From contig NZ_JVMD01000023.1 in assembly GCF_001056295.1 (NCBI RefSeq), forward strand, positions 204,887 to 268,886: DNA of 64,000 nucleotides, written 5' to 3'. Source of the stretch: Corynebacterium halotolerans (lineage in GTDB: Bacteria > Actinomycetota > Actinomycetes > Mycobacteriales > Mycobacteriaceae). The number at the start of each line of letters is the position of its first letter. Positions within the stretch are counted from its first letter, which is position 1. A program made the translations under genes and the position numbers. Under the pieces are notes generated by a model. The model did no database searches and had not been told where the DNA came from. It saw only the letters and a program-made list of their open reading frames with translations. This document shows, one piece after another, positions 25,111 through 33,972 of this stretch.

Positions 25111-25186
25111 GCCGCCTTAGCTCAGTCGGTAGAGCGCTTCACTCGTAATGAAAAGGTCGCGAGTTCGATTCTCGCAGGCGGCTCCA
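25111..25186 (+). tRNA. tRNA-Thr (anticodon CGU)
   Basis: Acceptor stem GCCGCCT/AGGCGGC, D-arm GCTCAGTCGGTAGAGC, anticodon loop CTCGTAA with CGT at 25144-25146, T-arm with AGTTCGATT, encoded CCA at 25184-25186. The top pair of the anticodon stem is a C27-A43 mismatch (CTTCA opposite TGAAA). Confidence 0.96.
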
Positions 25187-25192
25187 CCGAAA

Positions 25193-25236
25193 CCCCAGGT
25201 CAACCACCCGGTTGGCCTGGGGCTTCCCCGTTTTTT
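25193..25236 (+). terminator. terminator of tRNA-Thr
   Basis: CCCCAGG-x-CAACC / GGTTG-x-CCTGGGG hairpin (25193-25222), then a run of six T at 25231-25236. Confidence 0.85.
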
Positions 25237-25282
25237 CATGCACGGGCGTTGTTGCGCGTTGTTGCTGGTCGTGGCCCGACGT

Positions 25283-25300
25283 ACCGTACAGAAACCGTAC
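25283..25300. repeat. ACCGTAC direct-repeat pair, left copy
   Basis: ACCGTAC at 25283-25289 and 25294-25300, an 11-bp period. A second pair with the same period lies at 26460-26477, on the other side of the DUF2335 patch. Confidence 0.6.
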
Positions 25301-25329
25301 GGATCCACCACCCGACCGGCCCAGGGGCA

Positions 25330-25908
25330 TCACGCATCCCGTGACTCCTCGGTGGACCGCTTTGCATCGCCGCGTTTCACCGCTCCGTGGTTGCCGAGGA
25401 AACCGAGAACGATGGGCGTGGCGCTTCCCAGGGCAAAGACCACGGTGCCCGCGATCGATTCCGGTGGTTCAAGAAAGAACAAGCACAGCAAGGCAAACAC
25501 CAAGCATGTGACGGTGATTGCGGCAGCGGCAATGAACCCACCCTTCTCCAGCCACAATGCAGTCTCGAACGATTTGCGGGTCACCTCGCGGTCGAGAACT
25601 TCGTTCTCGTGGGCGTCATCGAGAATTCGGCGTGCGGTTCCCGGGGCGAAATGCTCGTATTCGGCGAGGACTCCCGGCGGGGGCAGGGGGCCCTCATACT
25701 GCAGGGAGTACGCTTGAACGACGTCTAGTCCGGGGAGCGTCGGTTGATCTCGAGACGGATCGAGTTCCCGACCTTCTGGAACGACCGAAGCGTTCGGGTC
25801 CGGTTGCGCCGGTGAGCTTCCTCCGCGACGTCGCGGATCCGCGGGGAGGTTGCCAGCGTCATCCGGCCGGCTCCCCTGATCATCGCGTTCGTCCTGTTCA
25901 TGACTCAT
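25330..25908 (-). CDS. DUF2335 membrane protein
   Basis: Not functionally characterised. Seen: a charged, proline-rich N-terminus (about 95 residues), the family signature GPLPPPGVLAEYEHFAPGTA with a following charged helix (RRILDDAHENEVLDREV), two C-terminal transmembrane helices (GGFIAAAAITVTCLVFALLC; GTVVFALGSATPIVLGFLG) and a basic tail. DUF2335 proteins are common in mobile or accessory contexts. The local GC content is clearly lower than around it, which together with the tRNA-Thr on its flank hints at acquisition. The ATG at 25908 is chosen for its AAAGG Shine-Dalgarno. Confidence 0.8.
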   Translation of the reverse strand: MSHEQDERDDQGSRPDDAGNLPADPRRRGGSSPAQPDPNASVVPEGRELDPSRDQPTLPGLDVVQAYSLQYEGPLPPPGVLAEYEHFAPGTARRILDDAHENEVLDREVTRKSFETALWLEKGGFIAAAAITVTCLVFALLCLFFLEPPESIAGTVVFALGSATPIVLGFLGNHGAVKRGDAKRSTEESRDA

Positions 25909-25933
25909 ACCGTACCTTTCACGGGTTTCCCTG

Positions 25934-26098
25934 TCAGAGATTGGGGATTCGTCCTTGAGGTGGTTCGGTCCACGGGAGCATCGTGTACCGGGTCGGCACG
26001 ATGCCGACCGTCGAGTCGTCATCTTTCACTATGTTGCGGATCGGCTGCGCGCACATGTTCGAACAGTGCCGGGGCGCGTGCTGACTGGTGGTGTGCAT
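25934..26098 (-). CDS. possible small protein (54 aa), unknown
   Basis: A reading frame starting MHTTSQHAPRHCSNMCAQPI and ending TEPPQGRIPNL. Third codon positions are about 78% G/C, more than the local average, and a GAGGAG word precedes the ATG at rather short spacing. There is no recognisable domain. It lies just upstream of the DUF2335 gene on the same strand, so the two may be co-transcribed. Weakly supported. Confidence 0.35.
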   Translation of the reverse strand: MHTTSQHAPRHCSNMCAQPIRNIVKDDDSTVGIVPTRYTMLPWTEPPQGRIPNL

Positions 26099-26199
26099 CC
26101 GCTCCTCGGGGGTGCCCGGCCCTCTCCCGCATCGACTCGCAGCCGGGCCGCTTCCATGGGCGTGCCCATCAACTGCAGATGCCCCGCCGCCGGCGACCG

Positions 26200-26328
26200 T
26201 TACTTCCGGAGCATCGCCCGCGCCACCCACACCAGCGCCAGCAGAGCGAGAACGCCGACGGCCGCCTTCAGGAGCACCATCAGCATCACCACGAGAATGA
26301 TGCCGATTTCGATGATTCCGATGTTCAC
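26200..26328 (-). CDS. small single-span membrane peptide (42 aa)
   Basis: Unknown. From a GTG at 26328 with Shine-Dalgarno GGGAGG 7 nt upstream, the frame encodes an almost entirely hydrophobic peptide starting MNIGIIEIGIILVVML and ending in a basic tail WVARAMLRK, so an N-out or N-in single-span peptide. The strong Shine-Dalgarno and clean hydrophobic pattern support expression. First of a minus-strand run with the 54-codon frame and DUF2335. Confidence 0.6.
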   Translation of the reverse strand: MNIGIIEIGIILVVMLMVLLKAAVGVLALLALVWVARAMLRK

Positions 26329-26373
26329 TGCGCGCCTCCCGAAGCTGTATGCGTTTCATCGTGGCACACGCGA

Positions 26374-26407
26374 GAACCCGCCGCCCGGGAAACGGGACGG
26401 CGGGTTC
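26374..26407 (-). terminator. stem-loop downstream of the MHS transporter
   Basis: Perfect GAACCCGCCG/CGGCGGGTTC stem at 26374-26383/26398-26407, with an inner CCCG/CGGG extension, about 110 bp past the transporter stop. No clear U-tract on the minus strand. Confidence 0.5.
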
Positions 26408-26459
26408 TTCTCGCGGAGACCCCTGCGGGGCCGGGGATCGCCGCGTGCGGGCTGCGCGG

Positions 26460-26477
26460 GCCGTACGTGGACCGTAC
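26460..26477. repeat. CCGTAC direct-repeat pair, right copy
   Basis: GCCGTAC at 26460-26466 and ACCGTAC at 26471-26477, again an 11-bp period, as at 25283-25300. Confidence 0.6.
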
Positions 26478-26515
26478 GTGAACCTGTGCGGCTCGCACGC
26501 GAGCGAAGGGCGTGC

Positions 26516-27874
26516 TTACGCCTCGTCGTGCTTCAGCGCCAGCAGGTCGCGCTCCTCGAGGTTCTTCGGGAGCATGAACAGCGCGATGAACGCCGGGATG
26601 GTCAGCGCGATGAGGTACACGGAGACCAGCCAGGTGTCGCCGACGTAGGTGTCGGTCTTCGTGGCATCGAGGATCAGCTGGGTGATCATCGGGGCGAAGG
26701 CGCCGCCGAGGATCGCGCCGAGGGCGTAGGAGATGGACACGCCCGAGTAGCGGACGTCGGCCGGGAACATCTCGGCGTACATGGCCGGCAGCGGGCCGAG
26801 GGTCAGGGCCAGCGGCAGCGCCAGGAAGCCGAGCGTGGCGACGTAGATCCACGGGTTGCCGGTGGCGATGAGGTTCCACATGACGACCTCACCGATGATC
26901 AGCAGCACGTAGCCGATGATGAAGGTGCGGCCGCGGCCGATGGAGTCGGAGATGGCGCCGGACAGGACCATGAAGATGGTCCAGAAGATGCCGGCCACGA
27001 GAGTGCCCGTCCACGCGACCTGCGAGGAGATGCCCGCGCCGCCGGCCTCGACCGGGATCTGGGCGAACTTGCCGAAGAACGCGATGACCAGGTAGCCCGG
27101 GGCCTGCTGGGCGCCGAAGATGAGCGCGCCCTGGATGACCTTGCGCCAGTGGTTCTTGAACAGCAGCGGCAGCGGGGCGGAACGCTCGGCGGACTCCTCC
27201 TGCATGGCGCGGAAGACCGGGGACTCGTCGACGGCCTTGCGGATGATGTAGCCGACGATGATCAGCACGAAGCTGAGCAGGAACGGAATGCGCCAGCCCC
27301 ACTCCTTGTACGCCTCCATGCCCAGGTTGGACTGGACGGCGACGAGGACGGCGGTGGACAGCACCAGGCCCAGCGGCACGCCGACCTGCGGCGCGGAACC
27401 GAACAGGCCGCGGCGCCCCTTCGGCGCGTACTCGACGGCCATCAGGGCGGCGCCGCCCCACTCGCCGCCGGCGGAGATGCCCTGGATGATGCGGAGCGCC
27501 ACCAGGATCAGCGGGGCGGCGATGCCCCAGCTGGCGTAGGTCGGCAGGACGCCGATGAGGAACGTCGCCAGGCCCATGCCGATGAGCGTGAAGACGAGCA
27601 CGCCCTTGCGGCCGAAGCGGTCGCCGATGTGGCCGGCGACGACGGCGCCCAGCGGGCGGAAGAGGAAGGAAATGCCCAGCGTGGCCCAGGAAATGATCTG
27701 GCCGACGGGGGAGTCTTTGCCACCGGCGGGATCGAAGAACTGGCTGCCGAAGATGATGGCGGCGGCCTGCGCGTAGATGAAGAAGTCGTACCACTCGACG
27801 GTGGTGCCGATGAGCGTGCCCGAGAGGACGCGCGTGCGCTGGTCCTTCTCGGCCGCGATGACGGACGTGGTCAT
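26516..27874 (-). CDS. MHS-type MFS transporter (metabolite:H+ symporter)
   Basis: Twelve-span inner-membrane transporter of the metabolite:proton symporter family (shikimate, citrate, proline/betaine-type substrates; the actual substrate cannot be read). Seen: the family opening GTLIGTTVEWYDFFIYAQAA, the loop signature HIGDRFGRKGVLV, RIIQGISAGGEWGGAALMAVE, and an interdomain loop KAVDESPVFRAM. Length 452. The ATG at 27874 has a CGGAGA Shine-Dalgarno. Isolated gene with a long 5' region. Confidence 0.9.
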   Translation of the reverse strand: MTTSVIAAEKDQRTRVLSGTLIGTTVEWYDFFIYAQAAAIIFGSQFFDPAGGKDSPVGQIISWATLGISFLFRPLGAVVAGHIGDRFGRKGVLVFTLIGMGLATFLIGVLPTYASWGIAAPLILVALRIIQGISAGGEWGGAALMAVEYAPKGRRGLFGSAPQVGVPLGLVLSTAVLVAVQSNLGMEAYKEWGWRIPFLLSFVLIIVGYIIRKAVDESPVFRAMQEESAERSAPLPLLFKNHWRKVIQGALIFGAQQAPGYLVIAFFGKFAQIPVEAGGAGISSQVAWTGTLVAGIFWTIFMVLSGAISDSIGRGRTFIIGYVLLIIGEVVMWNLIATGNPWIYVATLGFLALPLALTLGPLPAMYAEMFPADVRYSGVSISYALGAILGGAFAPMITQLILDATKTDTYVGDTWLVSVYLIALTIPAFIALFMLPKNLEERDLLALKHDEA

Positions 27875-28502
27875 GGAGTCTCCGGCTTTCGGGTCGGTTC
27901 GTGTGCGTGTTGTCGGGGCGTCGCCCCGGTGCACGGGGGAATCGGGTGCGCGACTGCCTTGTGGGCGGCCGCGAAAGCGGGCGGCGCATGAACGCGTCGC
28001 GAGCGGAACGTATTTTTACACAGCACCGAGGCTCGCGGCAGCTCGTTGAGTTTCCGCGACACCGCCGATTTCGGGCCTCGGGGGTGGCGATTTCCGGTGT
28101 TTGCTTGACCCCGCGGAGGTGCCTCCCGGGGTGTTTTCGGGCAACTCGGGCATGCCCGCGCATGCCGGGGGTATTGGCCGGGGGTGGGCTGGCCGCTTTG
28201 CGACGGGGGCACCCGTTCGGCGACTTTCCGGATAACCTGCGCGGACGATGAAATGCCCTACGTCAGATAAGTACATAACTTTGTGTGGTGAAGGGTCTGC
28301 GAGCCGTAATCCGTGTGTGCTGAGAGGGTGCTGTGACGCAAGTTAAGTCGACCATCACGGAACGGCAACGGCCTGATTGCTGTGCGGTTCATGGCCGTCA
28401 CTCGCCGGTCGGCGGGGGTGCCGAATGCGCACCCCGATTCGGGGGTGGCTGACCCGCCCGGGCCTGCGAACGCGCCCGAATCGGAGAGGACGCCCGGCCC
28501 GC
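27875..28502. other. intergenic region upstream of the MHS transporter
   Basis: About 630 bp with no convincing gene. The GC content falls near 28010-28030 (ATTTTTACACAG, plausible transporter promoter) and again at 28255-28380. A GCTTTGCGAC word is at 28195-28204. Confidence 0.55.
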
Positions 28503-29378
28503 TCAGCGGCGGCGCTCGCGCACCGGAGCCACCACCGGGCCATCCGGGCGCTGCAGGATCTCCACGCTCGCCCCGTAGATGTCGCGGATCCGTTCGGCGG
28601 TGAGAATCTCGGCGGGGGCGCCGATGCAGGACAGTGCGCCGTCGTGAAGCAAAGCCACCCGCTCCCCGTGCTGGCCCGCCAGCGTCAGGTCGTGCATGGC
28701 CGCGACGACGGTCAGGCCGCGCTCGGCGCGGACGTCCTCCACGAGCTCCAGGACGTCCTGCGCGTGGCCGATGTCCAGCGCGGAGGTCGGCTCGTCGAGG
28801 AGCAGGATCGACGGCTCCTGGGCCAGGGCGCGCGCCAGCGTGACCCGCTGGCGCTCGCCGCCGGACAGCTCGGCGACGCGGCGGTCGGCGAAGCGCGTGA
28901 GGTGGAGGGTCTCCAGGCTGGCGTCGGTGACGGAGTGGTCGTCGGAACCGAACGCACCGCCGTGGGGATGGCGGCCCAGGTGAACGTACTCGCGCACGAG
29001 CATGCCCTCCGGGATGACGGGCGTCTGCGGCATCAGCGCCACCGTGCGCGCGAGCTCCCGGCGGCGTCGCCACGCGGCGGGGGACAGGGCCCGCAGCGCC
29101 TGCAGCGGCCCCGAACCGCCCACGATGTCGTGGCCGGCCACCGTGATGGTGCCCGTGGCCGGGGCGAGCACCTGCGCCAGCGCATGGAGCAGAGTCGACT
29201 TGCCGCAGCCGTTGGGGCCCGCCAGCGTCAGCCAGCCGCCCGCGGGGACGGAAAAGGTCACGCCGGCCACGGCGTCGCGGGCGGCGCCCTCGTGGCGCAC
29301 GCGCACGTCATGGCAGTGGATGGAGTTGTCGGCCCCGACCGCGGCCGCGGCGGCGCGGGTGCGCGTCGGATCGGTCAT
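28503..29378 (-). CDS. ABC importer ATPase, Fe-siderophore/B12 type (FecE/BtuD-like)
   Basis: Energises the neighbouring FecCD-type permease. Seen: Walker A LAGPNGCGKSTLLHAL, Q-loop LMPQTPVIPEG, signature ELSGGERQRVTLARAL, Walker B ILLLDEPTSALD, H-loop AAMHDLTLAG. Length 291. The start overlaps the permease stop (ATGA). Last gene of a binding protein-permease-ATPase operon. Confidence 0.93.
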   Translation of the reverse strand: MTDPTRTRAAAAAVGADNSIHCHDVRVRHEGAARDAVAGVTFSVPAGGWLTLAGPNGCGKSTLLHALAQVLAPATGTITVAGHDIVGGSGPLQALRALSPAAWRRRRELARTVALMPQTPVIPEGMLVREYVHLGRHPHGGAFGSDDHSVTDASLETLHLTRFADRRVAELSGGERQRVTLARALAQEPSILLLDEPTSALDIGHAQDVLELVEDVRAERGLTVVAAMHDLTLAGQHGERVALLHDGALSCIGAPAEILTAERIRDIYGASVEILQRPDGPVVAPVRERRR

Positions 29379-30448
29379 GCCCCGGCCCTGCCCATCTTGC
29401 TGAATCGACGGAGGATGAAAAGGAAGAACGGCGCACCCACGGCCGCGGCGACCACGCCCACGGGAAGCTCCGCCGGCGCCAGCACCGTGCGGGCGAAGGT
29501 ATCGGCGAGCAGCAGGAAGATGGCGCCCCAGATCAGCGTCAGCGGCAGCAGCAGGCGGTGGCCCGGCCCGACCACCAGCCGCAGCGCATGCGGCACGATG
29601 ATGCCCACGAAGCCGATCAGCCCGGAAACGCTGACCACCGCGGCGGTGCCCAGCGTCGCCACGGCGACGAGCAGCAGCCGCGCCGTCGCCGGGTCGACGC
29701 CGAGGGTGCGGGCCTCCAGGTCGCCCACCGTCATGACGTCGAGCACGCGCGCGGCGCCCAGCAGCACCAGCCAGCACACCGCCGCCGGCACCAGGACCAG
29801 CGCGACCGACCCCCACCGGGTCACGCCGAGGTTGCCGAGCATCCACGAGTACACCCGCTGGATCGTCTCGATGTTGCGCTGCTGGATGAAGGTCTGCGCC
29901 GCATTGGCGAACGCCGCCACGGCGACGCCCGCCAGCACCACCACCGTCGCCGACGCACCGTGCCCCACGCCGCGGCTGACCATGTACGTCGCGCTCACGG
30001 CGATCACGCCGCCCGCGAAGGCGGCGGCCACCACTCCCGCGCCACCGCCGCCGAAGCCCACGGCCCCGCCTGCGACGACGGCCAGCGTCACCCCCAGGCC
30101 CGCGCCGGAGGACACGCCGAGCAGGTACGGGTCCGCCAGCGGATTGCGGAACACCGCCTGGTACGCCGCGCCCGCGATGGCGAGCGTCGCGCCGACGACG
30201 ATGCCCATGGCCACGCGCGGCAGCCGGATGTCCCAGAGGATCGCGTGGTCGCGGGCGGACAGGGCGCCGATGCCGACGAGCTCGCGGACGACGTCGGCGG
30301 GCGGCAGCTTCACGGCGCCGGTGAACGCGGACAGCAGCGCCGCACCGATGAGCAGCAGCAGGGATGCGGCGACGGCGGCCAGGGCGTTGGGCCGCGTGAG
30401 CCGCCGCCCCGATTCCGCCTTCGTCGTCGCCGTCGCCATCTCGGGCAC
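29375..30448 (-). CDS. FecCD-family ABC permease
   Basis: Inner-membrane permease for ferric-siderophore, haem or cobalamin uptake. Seen: about nine hydrophobic segments, RLPRVAMGIVVGATLAIAG and NPLADPYLLGVSSGAGLG (the FecCD family hallmark), and ISGLIGFVGIIVPH-type region VSGLIGFVGIIVPHALRL near the C-terminus. Length 357 from the GTG at 30448; an ATG at 30439 is an equally plausible start. Confidence 0.92.
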   Translation of the reverse strand: MPEMATATTKAESGRRLTRPNALAAVAASLLLLIGAALLSAFTGAVKLPPADVVRELVGIGALSARDHAILWDIRLPRVAMGIVVGATLAIAGAAYQAVFRNPLADPYLLGVSSGAGLGVTLAVVAGGAVGFGGGGAGVVAAAFAGGVIAVSATYMVSRGVGHGASATVVVLAGVAVAAFANAAQTFIQQRNIETIQRVYSWMLGNLGVTRWGSVALVLVPAAVCWLVLLGAARVLDVMTVGDLEARTLGVDPATARLLLVAVATLGTAAVVSVSGLIGFVGIIVPHALRLVVGPGHRLLLPLTLIWGAIFLLLADTFARTVLAPAELPVGVVAAAVGAPFFLFILRRFSKMGRAGA

Positions 30449-30460
30449 CGTGCCCCCCGG

Positions 30461-31447
30461 CTACTTCGCGGCCGCGGGGACGCGGGCGTCGTTGAGCGCC
30501 GCGGCCAGCGAACGGTAGAACTCCGGCAGACGCGGGCCCCAGCGCGAGGCGAGGTTCTCGTCGAGGGCGGTGATGTTGCCGTCCTTCACCGCCTTGATCT
30601 TGTCCCAGCCCGGGCGGGCCGCGATGTCGTCGGCGGTGAGCGACTCGGAGGTGGCGTCGGCCAGGAAGATCAGGTCCGGGTCGGCGGCGATGATCGCCTC
30701 GGCGCTCAACTGCGGGTAGCCGGAATCGCCGGTGGCGATCGACGACAGCCCGAACTTCCGGTACACCTCGCCCAGGAAGGTGTCGTCGGTGACGGAGTAA
30801 TAATCCGACGTCACCTCGTGGTAGTACTTCAGGCCCGCGTCGCGCACGCCGGCCGGCACGGACTTGATGGCCTCGTCGATCTCGGTGGACATGTTCCGCA
30901 CCACCTCGACGGCGTCGCCGACGTGGCCGGTGGCGGTGCCGAGGGTCTCGATCTGCGCGTAGGCGCCGTCGAGGTCTTTCGCCGCGGGCAGCACCAGGAC
31001 CGGCACGTTCACCGCGGCCATGCCCTGCGTCAGGGCGTCATCCGGGGTCATCACGACCACCAGGTCGGGGTCGTGCGACAGAACCGACTCGACGTTCGTG
31101 CGGTACCCCGACAGGCCCTCGACGACGGGCGCCTCGGCCGGGTGGTTGGAGTATTCGTCGACGGCGACGACCTGCTTGCCCGCGCCGATGGCGAACAGCG
31201 ACTCGGTGGCGGTCGGGGAGAGGCTGACGATGCGCTCGGGGCGCTTCTCGATGGTCACCTCGTCGCCGGACCCGGCGCCGCCGGAGGCGACGGACACCGG
31301 GAACGCGCCGTCGCCCCCGGCCGCACCGCCGCCGTCCGCGCCGGTGCCGGCTCCTCCGTCCCCGCCGGAACCGCAGGCCGTCAGCGCCAGGGCGGAGACG
31401 ACGATCCCCGCCAATCCGGCCAAAAGTGAATGTGCTCGTGATCGCAT
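30461..31447 (-). CDS. substrate-binding lipoprotein, Fe-siderophore/B12 type
   Basis: Extracellular solute-binding lipoprotein of the cluster-8 family. Seen: lipoprotein signal peptide with lipobox LTAC, a Gly/Ala linker, then the two-lobe fold with ERIVSLSPTATESLFAIGAG and NVESVLSHDPDLVVVMTPDD. Length 328. The ATG at 31447 has a GAGGAG Shine-Dalgarno. Upstream, AGGTCAAGCCTAGCC (31525-31539 region) is a poor match to the DtxR operator (about 10 of 15 positions), so iron control is only a suggestion. Ligand unknown. Confidence 0.9.
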   Translation of the reverse strand: MRSRAHSLLAGLAGIVVSALALTACGSGGDGGAGTGADGGGAAGGDGAFPVSVASGGAGSGDEVTIEKRPERIVSLSPTATESLFAIGAGKQVVAVDEYSNHPAEAPVVEGLSGYRTNVESVLSHDPDLVVVMTPDDALTQGMAAVNVPVLVLPAAKDLDGAYAQIETLGTATGHVGDAVEVVRNMSTEIDEAIKSVPAGVRDAGLKYYHEVTSDYYSVTDDTFLGEVYRKFGLSSIATGDSGYPQLSAEAIIAADPDLIFLADATSESLTADDIAARPGWDKIKAVKDGNITALDENLASRWGPRLPEFYRSLAAALNDARVPAAAK

Positions 31448-31629
31448 GGTGCTCCTCGGATTTTCGGGCGTGGCAAATCGCCCCGCAGAATTCCGGGATT
31501 GGTCAGGTGATCGCCGGGTGCGGTGGTCGAGGTCAAGCCTAGCCAAGCGAAACGATTCATCCGCAACCCCGATCGGGGCGGCGGCAACGGCGTTTGCGAA
31601 TAATTTGAGATGTACGCGGGGTCGCGTCG

Positions 31630-31635
31630 TAAAGT
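31630..31635 (+). promoter_or_regulatory. leaderless -10 element of the MFS gene
   Basis: TAAAGT, 7 nt before the ATG at 31643. Confidence 0.55.
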
Positions 31636-31642
31636 GTGCCGC

Positions 31643-32887
31643 ATGTCACGAACCGAAGGAGCGGCCGCGCGCCGCAGCCACATGCCCCCGTGGTTTCTGG
31701 TCGCCATCGCCGTGTTCGCGGTGGCCTGGGGCGGAAATCAGTTCACGCCGCTGATGGTGATGTACCGCCTCAACGGCGACCTCGACCTGGTTTTCGTCGA
31801 CCTCCTTCTGTTCATCTACGCGCTCGGCATCGCCCCGGCGCTGCTGATCTCCGGCCCGCTGTCCGACCGCGTCGGCCGCAAGCCGGTCATGCTGGCGTCG
31901 CCGCTGTTCTCCATCATCGGTTCGGTGCTCATCGCGGCGGGCGAGACGACGGGCCCGCTGCTGCTGGTCGGCCGCGCGCTGTCGGGCGTCGGCGTGGGCA
32001 TCGCCATGGCGGTCGGCGGGTCGTGGGTGAAGGAGCTGTCGCACGAGCGCTTCGATCCGACGGCGAAGTCGACGTCGGGCGCCAAGCGCCAGTCGATGGC
32101 GCTGACGCTGGGCTTCGGCATCGGCGCGGGCGTGGCGGGGTCGCTGGCGCAGTTCGCGCCGCTGCCGGGGCAGTTGCCGTACATCCTGCACATCGTGCTG
32201 ACGGTCCCGACGATCATCGCCATGACGGTCGTCCCCGAAACGCGCCAGTCGCCGCATCTGGCGGGCGGCCCGCGCGAGACGATCCTGCAGTCGCTGCGCA
32301 CCCCGTCGGTGACCAACCCGCGCTTCCTGCTGGTGGCGGCGATGGTCGCCCCGTGGGTGTTCGGCGCGGCGGGCGTGGCCTACGCGATCATCCCGACGCT
32401 GATGCAGGGCGAGGTGGCCCAGCCGGTGTTCTTCTCCGCGCTGGTGACGTTCTTCGCGCTGCTGTTCGGCTTCGGCATCCAGCAGGTCGGCCCGCGCATC
32501 GCGTCGGAGACCTCTGCCCGGGGCCCGCTGGCGGCGATGGGCATCGTGGTGGTGGGCATGGGCCTGGCCATGTGGATGTCGGCGTCGCCGTCGATCCCCG
32601 CGGCGATCGTCGCGGCGCTGGTGCTGGGCATGGGCTACGGCCTGTCCATGTTCACGGGCCTCAACGAGGTCCAGCGCATCGCCGGCCCCCGCGACCTGGC
32701 CGGCCTGACGGGCATCTTCTACTGCCTCACCTACATCGGGTTCGCGTTCCCGGCGATCCTGACCAAGCTGTCGGAGTCGATCGAGTGGATGACGTACCCG
32801 GTCATGCTCAGCGGCGGCATGGTCATCGCGGTGCTGATGATGGCGGTCATCGCGCTGAACTCGCGGCGGGGGCTGCGGCGGGACTGA
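31643..32887 (+). CDS. MFS transporter
   Basis: Twelve-span major-facilitator protein, probably drug or metabolite efflux; substrate unknown. Seen: loop 2-3 signature SGPLSDRVGRKPVML and GRALSGVGVGIAMAVGGSWVKEL in helix 4-5. Length 414. Divergent from the siderophore-type ABC operon with a short shared promoter region, so it might export a siderophore (inference from position only). An inverted pair of the recurrent word follows the stop. Confidence 0.88.
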   Translation: MSRTEGAAARRSHMPPWFLVAIAVFAVAWGGNQFTPLMVMYRLNGDLDLVFVDLLLFIYALGIAPALLISGPLSDRVGRKPVMLASPLFSIIGSVLIAAGETTGPLLLVGRALSGVGVGIAMAVGGSWVKELSHERFDPTAKSTSGAKRQSMALTLGFGIGAGVAGSLAQFAPLPGQLPYILHIVLTVPTIIAMTVVPETRQSPHLAGGPRETILQSLRTPSVTNPRFLLVAAMVAPWVFGAAGVAYAIIPTLMQGEVAQPVFFSALVTFFALLFGFGIQQVGPRIASETSARGPLAAMGIVVVGMGLAMWMSASPSIPAAIVAALVLGMGYGLSMFTGLNEVQRIAGPRDLAGLTGIFYCLTYIGFAFPAILTKLSESIEWMTYPVMLSGGMVIAVLMMAVIALNSRRGLRRD

Positions 32888-33961
<1,074 letters not shown>

Positions 33962-33972
33962 GCCGCGGCCCG

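Noticed and set aside
26440..26490. Riboswitch or attenuator near the GTACGT palindromes
   Set aside because: Only short ACGT-type palindromes are seen, with no extended conserved fold, and no gene starts immediately downstream on the plus strand.
25187..26515. Integrated prophage or genomic island at tRNA-Thr
   Set aside because: No integrase, no phage genes and no second copy of the tRNA 3' end within the window. Only a composition shift and accessory-type genes are seen.
31525..31539. DtxR iron box before the siderophore-type binding protein
   Set aside because: Only about 10 of 15 consensus positions match and the palindrome is poor; kept as a remark in the gene entry only.
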